In this document: one piece after another, positions 1 through 10,300 of the stretch
Layout of the letters: every line of letters starts with the position of its first letter
Position numbering within the stretch: the first letter of the stretch is position 1
From: Azospirillum sp. SYSU D00513
GTDB taxonomy: Bacteria > Pseudomonadota > Alphaproteobacteria > Azospirillales > Azospirillaceae
Assembly (NCBI RefSeq): GCF_017356015.1
Contig: NZ_JAFIQV010000029.1
Coordinates: 1-64,000 of the forward strand
Direction: 5' to 3'
DNA: 64,000 nt
Notes under the pieces: model-generated
The model's database searches: none
The model's input: only the letters and a program-made list of their open reading frames with translations
Told to the model about the DNA's origin: nothing
Translations under genes and position numbers: made by a program

Positions 1-90
1 GTTCTGATCAAACGCCGTCTTGGCGTCCGCCCCGGCCAGCAGCTGGTCGAGGATCGCATCGGGGATGATCGGTTCTTTGCGTCGTGCCAA
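1..90 (-). CDS. IS256-family transposase, N-terminal fragment (runs off the window)
   Basis: Thirty codons are visible. They start at a TTG (90-88) preceded by an AAGGAG ribosome binding site seven bases upstream, and translate to LARRKEPIIPDAILDQLLAG, then ADAKTAFDQN. This matches the conserved N-terminus of the IS256/Mutator transposase group (MARRK...LDQLLAG...TAF). The DDE catalytic core lies outside the window, so it is unknown whether the gene is intact. The neighbouring giant RTX gene ends 280 bases away and is not interrupted by the element. Confidence 0.75.
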   Translation of the reverse strand, partial: MARRKEPIIPDAILDQLLAGADAKTAFDQN

Positions 91-162
91 AGGGGGCTCC
101 TTCCGTTCTCAGCATACCCCTGCCGAGCACGAAATTCCGGATAGTCCCAGGGCGCTTGATAC

Positions 163-202
163 GGAACAGCCTGCCTGGCCGGCGAGCCAGGCAGGCTGTT
201 CC
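163..202. repeat. Perfect 17-bp inverted repeat at the IS edge
   Basis: Arms at 163-179 and 186-202 are exact reverse complements around a six-base loop. There is no U-tract on either side, so it is not a typical intrinsic terminator. It lies upstream of the transposase start and may be the element's terminal inverted repeat region or a block to read-through into the transposase. No other clear element lies in 203-370. Confidence 0.6.
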
Positions 203-370
203 TCACGCTTTCATTGACGCCCATATAGAACAGGTGGTTGCCAACCTCGCCGGGGCTGACTTTCGTGGCAGAGCGAAGCTTTGCAACAGAACCCCTTGAT
301 GCTTCAAACCGGCCTCTGCCCAACAACCCGGCCCGGCCATGGTTCGACCACACGGTTCTTGCGCCCCCGA

Positions 371-3300
371 TCAGGCCAGGAAAGCGCTCCAGCCGCCAGA
401 AGAACCAACCCTTCTCGCCAAGCTGTCTCCGGAAACGCCATCCAGCGTGAGGATCAGGGAATCGGACCACGGATCGCCGTTCGCATAGAAATGGATTTCC
501 GTTTCAGCTCCGCCCGGACTGTAATCGCTCGCCACCTGCCGGTACTGGTAATACACCCAATCTCCGCCAATTTTCAAATCGTCGCCAAATTGGAAGTCGG
601 TGATCGTATCGCGGTATATCTCGGTCGTGCTGTTCGTTTGGCGTCCATTGATGAGGAAGACGTCCTGCCCATCGCCGCCGGTCAGCGTGTCGCCGTGATC
701 CGGACCCGCAATCAGGCTGTCGTTGCCCATGCCTCCACTCAGGAAGTCCGCATTTTCTCCGCCGGACAGCGTGTCGTTGCCCGCATTCCCTTGGATCTGG
801 TTGTTGCCGGAGTTCCCGATAAGCCGTTCATCCCAAGAAGCGCCTTGGATCGAGCCGTTGTGGAACTGGCCCCGTTCATCGAGATAGACGACCTCTACAT
901 TTTCGGATTGGGTGTTGTCCCAAGACAGGTTGGAGACGACTGTATCGATTCCGCCAGTGGCCTCCTCGATTACCCTGTCCTCATTTCCATTCACGAAGTA
1001 AACATCATCGCCATTCCCGCCATAAAGATAATCGGCGTGGATATCATAACCCACTGCCCCGGGCGGGTTTATGTAAAAGCCATTGTACCCGGAATAGATC
1101 ACATCATTTCCGGCGCCGCCGAACACGGTGTCCTGCCCGTCTCCTCCGTCAATGTGATCAAGATTGCCGCTGCCCTGGATGACGTCGCTGGCGAATGTGC
1201 CGTTCATCCGCCCACGCGAACTCGACGTGTCGGCCACGACGTCGAGGTTTCGCCCGCTGAACAGCTCCGCATAGCGTTCCACCGCTTCGAAATAATAGGG
1301 AAGGACGACTTCCGTGTTGTCGGACATGATGGTGCCGGTTGTGGTGTGTTCATCACGAGTGCCGCCGCCAGGGTACTCGTCGAAGGCTCCAATCATGTGC
1401 CCATATTCATGAGCGGCGATCTCATCCAGGTAGTTCGATCCCCACCCGCCATAATCCCTGGTGTACCAGTTGTGGACATTTGTCCTCCCATTGCTGTTGT
1501 GCACGGCGACGTTATAGTCCGCGGCCGAAGCTTCCCCGACACCCACGAACATGACGTCAACCTTGATGTCGTAGGCGTTCGTTCCATCGGACAGGCTGTA
1601 CTTGTCATTCCAGACACGTTCAATGCCATGCTCCCAAGTCAGCAGATTGCTGGCGGGTTCATTGCCGGTGAAATGTATGCGTGACTGAACAGTGAACTCC
1701 GTGCCGTCGAAATCCAGGTCGAAACTCACGATCATGCCGTAACCATGGTCGGCGTTCATGACATATTCGACATGCCTGTTTCCGAAGGCAGGAAGCCCAC
1801 TGGCCTGTTGAACGGTGACGCCACCCTGGAGATTCAGTTGATTTGGGTCATAGTCCCCGACGATCCGGAGAAGATCGCCGGCTTTCCCCGAAATCGCTGA
1901 GAAGGATGCCGCTTGCTCGGCGGTCAGGGTGACGGTGTGCGGCTGCGCGCCGGTGAGGCGCAATTCCTCGACTCCGGTCAGCGTCATCGCGCTGATGTCG
2001 ATGCTCCCCTCCGCGGCCACCGAACCACCGCCCGGGAGCGAAATGGCGTCCGACGACAGTTCGAGCGCGTCCAGGCCGGCCCCACCGTCGAAGACGACAG
2101 CGGATGCGCTCCGCTGCGTGGCGATGAGGTAACGGTCGTTCCCGTCGCCGCCTCTCAGGACGTCGCTTTGGGCCTCCGCGGTTTCACCGGAGCCAATGGC
2201 TCCCGCCAACATCAGGTCGTTTCCGAATCCGCCGGCCAGCGTGTCGGCGCCGGTCCCGCCGATCAGCGTGTCGTCGCCGGCCAAGCCGTCGATGATGTCG
2301 GCGCCGCCCTGGCCCTCGATCCGGTCGTTGCCGGCCGTGCCGGTCAGGCGGTCGCTGCCCTCGGTGCCGGTGATCGGCTGGTCGACGGCCGCGGTGGCCC
2401 CGGTGAAGGCGGCCCAGCCCCCGCCGCTCTGCGCCACCCAGGCCGTCACGGCCGCGGCCGACAGTCCGGTCAGGGTGATCTGGCCGGTGTCGCTGACCGG
2501 GGCTCCAGGCGAGGACGCGAAGCTCAGCACGGCGCTCCCGTCCTCGTCCCGGATGCCGGTGAAGGTCCATTGCGCGTCGAGCCGGTCGGTGCCCAGTTGA
2601 AAATCATTGATGACGGAGCGGTAGGAGGCACCGAAATGCATGCCGCTCCAGAGCGTGCGGAAGACGTCCGCTCCGGTCCCCCCGTAAGCCACCCCGACAC
2701 CGTCGCTGGAGAGCGTCAGGTCATCGTTGCCCGCGTCGCCGTACAGCGTGTCCGTTCCCCGGCCACCGGTCAGCGTGTCGTCGCCGGAACCGCCGCGGAG
2801 CGCGTCGTTGCCGAAGTTGCCGTCGATGAGGTTGTCGCCCCCATTGCCGACCAGCTCCTCGTCGGAATAGTTGCCCGTGAGGGAGCCGTTGTTCAGGGAA
2901 GAAACAGTGTCGGTGAGGATCACGCGTTCGACGCCGTAGGCGGCGGCGTTGTCCCAGGGCCCGGATACATAGGCCGTGTCGGTGCCCTCGCCGGCGTTCT
3001 CGATGATGCTGTCGCCGGACGTGACGTAGTAGGTGTCGTTGCCGGTTCCCCCGATGAGGGTGTCCGCCGCGCTGTCGGTTCCCGCGCGCAACGTGTCGTC
3101 GCCGGCCATCCCGTTGAGGGCGTCGGCTCCGCCCCGGCCGTCGAGGACGTCGTTGCCGGTGCCTCCGGTGAGCGTATCGCCGGCGTCCGTGCCGTGGATC
3201 ACGCGGCCACCGGACGCGTCGCCGGTAAAGGCGGCCCAGTCATTGCCGTTCTGGCGAACCCACGCCGTCACGGCCTCGGCCGTCAGGCCGGTCAGCGTCA

Positions 3301-6300
3301 GCCGCCCGACACCCGTCATCGGGGCGCCCGGGGTCTCCACGAAACTCAGGACCGCGTTGCCGTTGACGTCTTCGATGCCCGTGAAGCTCCAGGGAATGGA
3401 AAGCCTGTCCTGCCCGAGGACGAAGTCGCCGACCGTCGCGCTGAACGAACCGCCGAGGTGATTGCCGCTCCAGGCCGCGCGGAACAGATCGTTTCCGGTG
3501 CCGCCGTAGGCAAAGGAGGCACCGTCGTTCGAAAAGGTGATCTGGTCGTCACCGGCGTCGCCATAGATCGTGTCGGCCCCTCGGCCGCCGCTGAGCGTGT
3601 CGTCGCCACCGCCTCCACGGATGGTTTCGTTGCCCAGGCCTCCACCGATGACGTTGTTGCCTGAGTTGCCGACCAGCTCCATGGAAACCATGCCGCCGGT
3701 CAGCGAGCCGTTCCGTGCCGCAGCGGCCTCATCCAGGACGATCCGCTCGATGTTCGTGGCCATGCCGGCGTCCCACGAACCGGAAACGATGACGGTGTCC
3801 ACGCCCTCGTTGGCGTTCTCCACAACGGTGTCGTCCGGACTGTTCACGTAATAGGTGTCGTTCCCCGTTCCACCATGAAGGCTGTCGGCAAGGGTGTCGG
3901 CGCCGGCGACGAGCGTGTCGTCCCCAGCCTCGCCATGGATTTGGTCGGCGCCGGCCCGGCCGTCGAGCAGGTCGTTTCCGCCGCCGCCGCGGATCTCATT
4001 GCCGCCGGAATTTCCTTCGATGATGTTCGCCAGCCCGTTGCCGGTCGCGAAGCCGTTCGAGGCGGCCCCGACCTCCTGCAAGGTGAGGTTCTCCAGGTTC
4101 GCCCCGAGCGTCCAGGACGTCCTGGCGATCACCAGGTCCACGCCCTCGCCGGCGGCTTCGGTGATGACGTCCTCGGGGCCGTTCACCCAGTAGACGTCGT
4201 TGCCGATGCCGCCGGACAGCGTGTCCGGTGCCGTGTCGTCGCCGGCGTAAAGCGTGTCGTTGCCGGCCCCGCCGGAGATCGTGTCCGACGCGGTGTTGCC
4301 GCCGAGGATGTCGTTGCCGCCAAGACCGGAAATGACGTTGCCGCCGGACGCGGCCCAAATCGTGTCGTCACCGGGCGTTCCAGTGTAGGTCCGGGGGGTG
4401 GAGCCACCGGCGCCGCCGTCCGTTCCACCGCCGGTGCCAGCGCCCGTGCCGGAACCGGGGAGGAGGACGTTGGCCTCGGTCAGGGCGGTGCGCTGCACGC
4501 CTGCGAGTTTCACCGCACTCGTCGGGCCGAAGGTGACGACCGCGTCGGCGCCCTCCTGCGTGGTGGCCGCCAGGAAAGCCTGGAAGCTGGTGAAGGCGAT
4601 GACCGCCCGCAGGTCCAGCACGTCGCCACCGGAACCGGCGGTGAAGCCGTCGATGTAGTCCCAGCCTTCGTTCGCCCGGAACACGAAGGTGTCGGAACCG
4701 GCGCCGACGAGGTAATCGTCGCCGCCGCGCGCGTCGATGGTGTCGTTGTTGGCGGTTCCAAAGATCGCGTCGCGCGCGCTGGTCCCGGTGAACAACTGCC
4801 CCGGCGTGCCCCCGGTGCCGCCGCCGGTCCCGCCCCCGGTCCCGCCGCTGACAGTGTCGTCGTTGGCGATCGTGCCGGCCGCAGCGGCGGTGGCGATGGT
4901 CCAGCCAGCGCTCGGGTTCGTCAGCGTCACCGAGAAGCCCTCGTCCGTCTCCTGGACCGTGTCGGCCAGAATGGGGACGGAGATCGTCGCGGTGGCCTGC
5001 CCGGCGGCAAAGGTCAGCGTGCTCTGTGGCAGCGTGTTGCCGGTGAAGTCGGCGCCGGTCGCGGCCGCAGCGCCGCTGCCCGCCACCGTCCAGGTGACCG
5101 AGGAGGCGGCCGAGAGGTCGCCGGTGCGCGTGACCGTGAACTGGTAGAGGGTGCCACCGCCACCGTTGCCCTCGGCGAGGCTCACCGTGGCCGGGCCGAT
5201 ACTCAGCGTGCCGCCCGTCCCGCCCGTCCCGCCGGTGCCGCCACCCGTGCCGGTGCTGGAGAGGAGAACGTTGGCTTCGGTCAGGGCGGTGCGCTGCACG
5301 CCTGCGAGTTTCACCGCACTCGTCGGGCTGAAGGTGACGACCGCGTCGGCGCCCTCCTGGGTGGTGGCCGCCAGGAAGGCCTGGAAGCTGGTGAAGGCGG
5401 TGATCGCCCGCAGATCCAGCACGTCGCCACCGGAACCGGCGGTGAAGCCGTCGATGTAGTCCCAGCCTTCGTTCGCCCGGAACACGAAGGTGTCGGAACC
5501 GGCACCGCCGACGAGGTAATCGTCGCCGCCGCGCGCGTCGATGGTGTCGTTGTTGGCGGTGCCGTAGATCGCGTCGCGCGCGCTGGTCCCGGTGAAGAGC
5601 TGCCCCGGCGTTCCACCGGTACCGTCACCGCCGGTCCCGCCACTGACGGTGTCGTCGTTGGCGATCGTGCCGGCCGCAGCGGCGGTGGCGATCGTCCAGC
5701 CGGCGCTCGGGTTCGCCAGCGTCACCGAGAAGCCCTCGTCCGTCTCCTGAACCGTGTCGGCGAGAACGGGGACGGAGATCGTCGCGGTGGCCTGGCCGGC
5801 GGCAAAGGTCAGCGTACCCTGCGGCAGCGTGTTGCCGGTGAAGTCCGCCGCGGTCGCGGCGGCACCACCACTGCCGGCCACCGTCCAGGCGACCGAGGAG
5901 GTGGCCGAGAGGTCGCCGGTGCGCGTCACCGTGAACTGGTAGAGGGTGCCGCCACCGCCGTTGCCCTCGGCAAGGCTCGCCGCGGCCGCGCTGATGCTCA
6001 GCGTCCCGCCCGTGCTGCCCCCCGTATCGCCGCCGGTACCGCCATCCGTGCCCGAACCAGAACCGGAAAGGAGGACGTTGGCCTCGGTCAGCGCGGTGCG
6101 CTGCACGCCTGCGAGCTTCACCGAACCGGTCGGACCGAAGGTGACGACGGTGTCGGCGCCCTCCTGTGTGGTCGCCGCCAGGAAGGCCTGGAAGCTGGTG
6201 AAGGCGGTGATTGCCCGCAAGTCCAGCACGTCGCCACCGGAACCGGCGGTGAAGCCGTCGATGTAGTCCCAACCCTCGTTGGCCCGGAACACGAAGGTGT

Positions 6301-6439
6301 CGGAACCGGCGCCGCCGACGAGGTAATCGTCGCCGCCGCGCGCGTCGATGGTGTCGTTTCCACCCTCACCGGCAATGTAATCCCGATCCGCTGTGCCCGT
6401 TAACGTATCGGCTCCGCTGCTCCCGACAAAATTCGCCAT
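371..6439 (-). CDS. Giant RTX/Calx-beta secreted protein with metzincin-like protease site
   Basis: About 2022 residues. The ATG at 6439 (MANFVGSSGADTLTG) is chosen because an RTX motif begins at once and a GGGGCGGA site precedes it; an upstream in-frame ATG at 6571 adds 44 unrelated residues. Residues about 8-665 are three near-identical RTX/GDVLDL modules alternating with two Calx-beta domains (about 145-263 and 411-527). Many nonapeptide GGxGxDxhx repeats follow. HEYGHMIGAFD at 1677-1687 resembles a metzincin zinc site with Asp in the third ligand position, and a Met-turn-like GTIMSD follows. More RTX repeats complete the C-terminus. There is no Sec signal; such proteins leave by type I secretion, with calcium folding the repeats outside the cell. 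No secretion genes are nearby. The substrate is unknown; it could be an adhesin carrying a protease domain. Confidence 0.85.
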   Translation of the reverse strand: MANFVGSSGADTLTGTADRDYIAGEGGNDTIDARGGDDYLVGGAGSDTFVFRANEGWDYIDGFTAGSGGDVLDLRAITAFTSFQAFLAATTQEGADTVVTFGPTGSVKLAGVQRTALTEANVLLSGSGSGTDGGTGGDTGGSTGGTLSISAAAASLAEGNGGGGTLYQFTVTRTGDLSATSSVAWTVAGSGGAAATAADFTGNTLPQGTLTFAAGQATATISVPVLADTVQETDEGFSVTLANPSAGWTIATAAAAGTIANDDTVSGGTGGDGTGGTPGQLFTGTSARDAIYGTANNDTIDARGGDDYLVGGAGSDTFVFRANEGWDYIDGFTAGSGGDVLDLRAITAFTSFQAFLAATTQEGADAVVTFSPTSAVKLAGVQRTALTEANVLLSSTGTGGGTGGTGGTGGTLSIGPATVSLAEGNGGGGTLYQFTVTRTGDLSAASSVTWTVAGSGAAAATGADFTGNTLPQSTLTFAAGQATATISVPILADTVQETDEGFSVTLTNPSAGWTIATAAAAGTIANDDTVSGGTGGGTGGGTGGTPGQLFTGTSARDAIFGTANNDTIDARGGDDYLVGAGSDTFVFRANEGWDYIDGFTAGSGGDVLDLRAVIAFTSFQAFLAATTQEGADAVVTFGPTSAVKLAGVQRTALTEANVLLPGSGTGAGTGGGTDGGAGGSTPRTYTGTPGDDTIWAASGGNVISGLGGNDILGGNTASDTISGGAGNDTLYAGDDTAPDTLSGGIGNDVYWVNGPEDVITEAAGEGVDLVIARTSWTLGANLENLTLQEVGAASNGFATGNGLANIIEGNSGGNEIRGGGGNDLLDGRAGADQIHGEAGDDTLVAGADTLADSLHGGTGNDTYYVNSPDDTVVENANEGVDTVIVSGSWDAGMATNIERIVLDEAAAARNGSLTGGMVSMELVGNSGNNVIGGGLGNETIRGGGGDDTLSGGRGADTIYGDAGDDQITFSNDGASFAYGGTGNDLFRAAWSGNHLGGSFSATVGDFVLGQDRLSIPWSFTGIEDVNGNAVLSFVETPGAPMTGVGRLTLTGLTAEAVTAWVRQNGNDWAAFTGDASGGRVIHGTDAGDTLTGGTGNDVLDGRGGADALNGMAGDDTLRAGTDSAADTLIGGTGNDTYYVTSGDSIIENAGEGTDTAYVSGPWDNAAAYGVERVILTDTVSSLNNGSLTGNYSDEELVGNGGDNLIDGNFGNDALRGGSGDDTLTGGRGTDTLYGDAGNDDLTLSSDGVGVAYGGTGADVFRTLWSGMHFGASYRSVINDFQLGTDRLDAQWTFTGIRDEDGSAVLSFASSPGAPVSDTGQITLTGLSAAAVTAWVAQSGGGWAAFTGATAAVDQPITGTEGSDRLTGTAGNDRIEGQGGADIIDGLAGDDTLIGGTGADTLAGGFGNDLMLAGAIGSGETAEAQSDVLRGGDGNDRYLIATQRSASAVVFDGGAGLDALELSSDAISLPGGGSVAAEGSIDISAMTLTGVEELRLTGAQPHTVTLTAEQAASFSAISGKAGDLLRIVGDYDPNQLNLQGGVTVQQASGLPAFGNRHVEYVMNADHGYGMIVSFDLDFDGTEFTVQSRIHFTGNEPASNLLTWEHGIERVWNDKYSLSDGTNAYDIKVDVMFVGVGEASAADYNVAVHNSNGRTNVHNWYTRDYGGWGSNYLDEIAAHEYGHMIGAFDEYPGGGTRDEHTTTGTIMSDNTEVVLPYYFEAVERYAELFSGRNLDVVADTSSSRGRMNGTFASDVIQGSGNLDHIDGGDGQDTVFGGAGNDVIYSGYNGFYINPPGAVGYDIHADYLYGGNGDDVYFVNGNEDRVIEEATGGIDTVVSNLSWDNTQSENVEVVYLDERGQFHNGSIQGASWDERLIGNSGNNQIQGNAGNDTLSGGENADFLSGGMGNDSLIAGPDHGDTLTGGDGQDVFLINGRQTNSTTEIYRDTITDFQFGDDLKIGGDWVYYQYRQVASDYSPGGAETEIHFYANGDPWSDSLILTLDGVSGDSLARRVGSSGGWSAFLA
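4460..6360. repeat. Long intragenic direct repeats (units about 801 and 807 bp)
   Basis: The same order of sequence recurs three times inside the RTX gene: an RTX module at about 6070-6355, 5265-5560 and 4470-4760, with a Calx-beta domain between copies at about 5640-6005 and 4850-5205. A fixed landmark (a TCAG/TCAGC-GGTGCGCTGCACGC stretch) falls at 4480, 5281 and 6088. The copies are nearly identical at base level, implying recent duplication or ongoing conversion. One copy has lost a glycine codon (DDYLVGAGSD against DDYLVGGAGSD). Confidence 0.85.
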
Positions 6440-6763
6440 TTCCGCCCCATTCCCCGGTTTGATCTTAAAGCCCGGAGAAGTTGCATTAAATGCGTGACAT
6501 CGGCCAAAGCCCCCTCGGGGGTATCGCTGATTGTGCGAGCCTGGAGCCAATGGCTCGAAAGAGGCGCGCATGGGTTACCGGAAATTGCAACGCCCGGTGA
6601 GAGGGGAAGTGACCCCGGACCGCGTCGGCGTGTGGTTCTCGGGAGGGCTGGCGCAACCGGCTGCGCGTCATGCCGGATGCGGCTGCAACATCTGGTCTCA
6701 CGAGCGCTGAATGCCGCCCCTGCCCAAAGGCCTATTGCGGGGCAGGCCTGCCTGCTCCATGTT

Positions 6764-6779
6764 GTGAGTGAATACTCAC
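6764..6779. promoter_or_regulatory. Candidate TetR operator (GTGAGT-N4-ACTCAC)
   Basis: A perfect inverted repeat with six-base arms and an A+T-rich centre (GAAT) lies 17 bases upstream of the TetR gene start. The half-site GTGAGT/ACTCAC is typical of operators of TetR-type repressors of membrane and lipid genes. The 356-base spacer between the RTX gene and this regulator (6440-6795) holds no other convincing element. Confidence 0.65.
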
Positions 6780-6795
6780 TTACGTCTGGTGCGCA

Positions 6796-7362
6796 ATGTC
6801 GACGGATGTTTTTCACAGGGTGCGGGACGCAGCGCTCGCCCTGTTCGCCCAGAAGGGCGTGCGGGCCACGACGATCAAGGACATCGCCCGGACCGCCGGC
6901 GTGTCGGAGGGAGCCCTCTACCGGCACTGGCCCGGCAAGGAGGATCTCGCAGCACACCTCTTCGCCCGCGAATACACCGCCCTGTCGGAGGCCCTGCGGG
7001 AGGCGGCCGGCAATGGGCCAGCGCCGGACCGGCTGCGGCGGATCGTCGAGGAGTCCTTCCGCATGGTCGAGGCCGCACCCGACCGCGCGCGCTTCCTTCT
7101 CCTGGTCCAACACGACGCGCTGCCGCTCGTTCCCGAGGGACAGGAGACACCGGTGGACGTGATCTGCGCCATCGCCGCCGAGGGCATCCGGGAGGGAAGC
7201 ATCGTCGGCGCCGACGCGACGGCGCTCGCCCATGTGGTGATCGGCGCCATCGTGATGACGGTGCAGTCGCACGTCTACGGGCGCCAGACCATCCCGCTCG
7301 CCGAGCTGGCGGGCACCGTCGCCGACGCGGTCCTCGGCGGCATCGCCAGAAAGGGAGCCTGA
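6796..7362 (+). CDS. TetR-family transcriptional regulator
   Basis: 188 residues. The N-terminal TetR helix-turn-helix covers about residues 8-55 (ALALFAQKGVRATTIKDIA, then VSEGALYRHWPGKEDL); the C-terminal ligand domain is not assignable. The start is the ATG just after the palindrome at 6764-6779, which is probably its own operator. Only four bases separate its stop from the acyltransferase/ligase gene, so the two form one transcript, and the regulator probably responds to a fatty-acid or phospholipid-related ligand. That ligand is inferred from the neighbour only. Confidence 0.9.
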   Translation: MSTDVFHRVRDAALALFAQKGVRATTIKDIARTAGVSEGALYRHWPGKEDLAAHLFAREYTALSEALREAAGNGPAPDRLRRIVEESFRMVEAAPDRARFLLLVQHDALPLVPEGQETPVDVICAIAAEGIREGSIVGADATALAHVVIGAIVMTVQSHVYGRQTIPLAELAGTVADAVLGGIARKGA

Positions 7363-7366
7363 TCCG

Positions 7367-10300
7367 ATGAGCCAGCTGGCCCTTCTCGCCTCGCGGCGTT
7401 TCCTGCCGCTGTTCCTGACCCAGTTCCTCGGCGCCTTCGGCGACAACGTGCTGCGCGGCGCCATCGCGGTGCTGGCGGTCTATGGCGTTTCCGGTGGCGG
7501 CCTGTCCGAGGGCGACGGCTCGGATGGAGCGCTGATCTCCACCCTGGCGGCGGGCGCCTTCACGCTCCCCTTCCTGATCCTCTCGGCCACGGCCGGGCAG
7601 ATGGCCGACCGTTTCGACCGCACGCTGGTGGCCCGCGCCGTGAAGGTGGCGGAGATCGGGCTGATGGCCGTGGCTTCCTACGCCATCCTCGGCGCCAACC
7701 TGACCCTGCTGATCGCCGTGCTCGTCGGCATGGGCGCCCATTCGACGGTGTTCGGGCCGGTCAAGTACGGGCTGCTGCCCGACCTGCTGGCGGCGGACCG
7801 GCTTCCCGCCGCTAACGGGCTGGTGGAGGCCGGCACCTTCGTCGCCATCCTGCTGGGCACCATCGCTGGCGGGTCGCTGGCGCTGGCCGATCCTTGGGCG
7901 GTGCCGGCCCTGCTCGGCGCCTCGGCGGTGTTCGGGCTGCTCGCCTCGCTGCTGATTCCGCGCGCGGGCAACGCCGACCCGTCCGTCCGGGTCGGGCTCA
8001 ACCCGGTGTCGGCGACCTTGAGGGTGCTGCGCTCGGTCGCCCATGACCGCGCCTCGATGCGGGCGATATACGGCATCTCCGTCTTCTGGGGCGTCGGCGC
8101 GGTGGTGATGGCGCAGTTCCCGGCCATCGCGCGGGGCAGCCTGGGCACGGACAGCAACGGCGCCACGATGCTGCTCGCGGTCTTCGCGGTCGGCGTGGCC
8201 GTCGGCTCCATCGCCGCCGGCATGGGGCACCGCACGCCGTCGGTCGCCGACGCGCGCCGGGCGGCGGTCGCCGGGCTGGTCGCCGCGCTCGCGGGTGCCG
8301 CCCTGCCGTTCCTGACGCCCTCGTCCCCCAGCCTCGAACCCCTGTCGCCCATGATGCTGCTGGCCGAGCCCTGGGCGCTGCCGCTGCTGCTCGATTTGTT
8401 CGTGATCGCCGCGGCGGGCGGCGCCTTCGCGGTCCCGCTCTACGCCCTCATCCAGCACCGGGCGGAGGTCTCGGCGCGCGCCCGCGTCATCGCGGCGGCG
8501 AACATGATCAACGCGCTCTTCATGGTGGTGGGTTCGGCGCTCGCGACCCTGATGCTGATGCTCGGCCTGTCGCCGCTTGCCGTCGCCGCCTGGGGTGGTG
8601 CCAGCATGCTGGTCGCCGTGCTCCTTGCGCTGTCGATCGAGGCCAAGGCGATGGGGCAGGCGCTGTTCCGCGGCGTCTTCCGGCTCGCCTTCCGGGTCGA
8701 GCTGCGCGGAGCCGAGCATCTGCAAGGGCTGGAGGGGGCGGCCGTCGTCACGCCGAACCACCAGTCCTTCCTGGACGGCGCGCTGCTCGCCGCCTTCCTA
8801 CCGGGGATGCGTTTCGCGGTGGACAGCTTCATCGCCCGCAACCCATTGGTAAAGCCCTTCCTGGCGCTGGCCGACCATGTGACCATCGACCCGACCAACC
8901 CGCTGGGCACCCGCGTCCTGGCCCGCACGCTGGCCGAGGGCGAGAAGATCTGCATCTTCCCCGAGGGGCGGATCACGGTCACCGGCTCCCTCATGAAGAT
9001 CAACGGCGGCCCCGGCATGCTGGCCGACAAGGCGCGCTGCCCGGTGGTGCCCGTCTGCATCGAGGGGGCGCAGCGCTCGCTGCTGTCGCGCATGCACGGC
9101 CGGCTGCGGCTCGGCCTGTTCCCGCGCATCGTCATCACCGTCATGCCTCCGGTCGCCACACCCGAACTGGGCGGGCTGATCGGCAAGAAGCGGCGCGCCG
9201 CGCTGAAGAGCTGGCTGTCGCGCGTCATGACGGAGACGGTCTTCGCCGCCCGGCAGCGGCCGGAAACCCTGGCGCTCGCCCTGCTGGAAGCCGGGCGCAG
9301 CACGGGCAAGGGTGCCGCCGCGGTGCAGGACGGCGACTTCACGACGCTGTCCTACCGGGCGCTGACCGCGCGGTCGCTCGTGCTCGGCCGCATCCTGACG
9401 CAGGGCACGGCCCCAGGCGAGGCGGTGGGCGTGCTGCTGCCGACAGCGTCGCCGACGGCGGCCGTCTTCTTCGGGCTTGCCGCGCACGGCCGGCCGGCGG
9501 CCATGCTGAACTTCACCGCCGGGCCGGACTCCCTCATGGCGGCCTGCCGCGCGGCGGGCGTGCGCAGGATCGTCACCTCCGCCCAGTTCGTGGAGAAGGG
9601 CCGGCTCGGCCCGCTGGTCGACACCCTGTCCGCCGACCACTCCATCGTCTATCTGGAGGATGTCCGGCAAGGGCTCGGCCTCTCCGACAAGCTGCGCGGC
9701 CTCGCCGCGATGCTGTCGCCGGAGTGGTTCCTGCCGCCGCAGGGAAAGCGCGAGGACGTGGCGGCCATCCTCTTCACCTCCGGCTCGGAGGGGCCGCCCA
9801 AGGGTGTGGCGCTGACCCACGACAACCTGCTCGCCAACATGGCGCAGATCGCGTCCGTCGTGGATTTCACCCGGCAGGACACGGTGTTCAACTGCCTGCC
9901 GGTCTTCCATTCCTTCGGGCTGACCGGCGGGCTGCTGCTTCCGGTGCTGAACGGGGTGAAGACGGTGCTCTACCCGAACCCGCGCCATGTCCGGCTGATC
10001 CCTGAGCTGATCTACCAGACCAACGCGACGATCCTGTTCGGCACGGACTTCTTCCTGAACGCCTGGGCACGCTCGGCGGACCCCTATGATTTCCGCTCCG
10101 TGCGCATGGCCTTCGCCGGGGCCGAGCGGCTCCAGGAGGAGACGCGCCGCCTCTACGCCGACCGGCTGCGCGTGCATGTGCTGGAGGGCTACGGCACGAC
10201 CGAGACCTCGCCCGTCATCGCCGTGAACACGCCGGCCCGCTTCCGGCCGGGCAGCGTCGGCCAGCTCCTGCCGGGGATGGAAGCGGAGCTGACGCCGGTG

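Larger units (their letters stand above)
1..202 (-). mobile_element. Left edge of an IS256-family insertion sequence (partial)
   Basis: The minus strand enters the window with the start of an IS256-type transposase, followed by about 110 bases of non-coding terminal sequence and a strong palindrome at 163-202. In IS256 elements the transposase starts roughly 100 bases inside the element end, so the boundary should lie near 200, but no target duplication can be tested because the rest of the element is outside the window. The end at 202 is therefore an estimate. Confidence 0.55.

Noticed and set aside
281..1684. Long plus-strand open frames opposite the RTX gene (also 1913-3664 and 3875-6403)
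   Set aside because: Antisense shadows of repetitive high-G+C coding sequence; no ribosome binding sites and no family resemblance.
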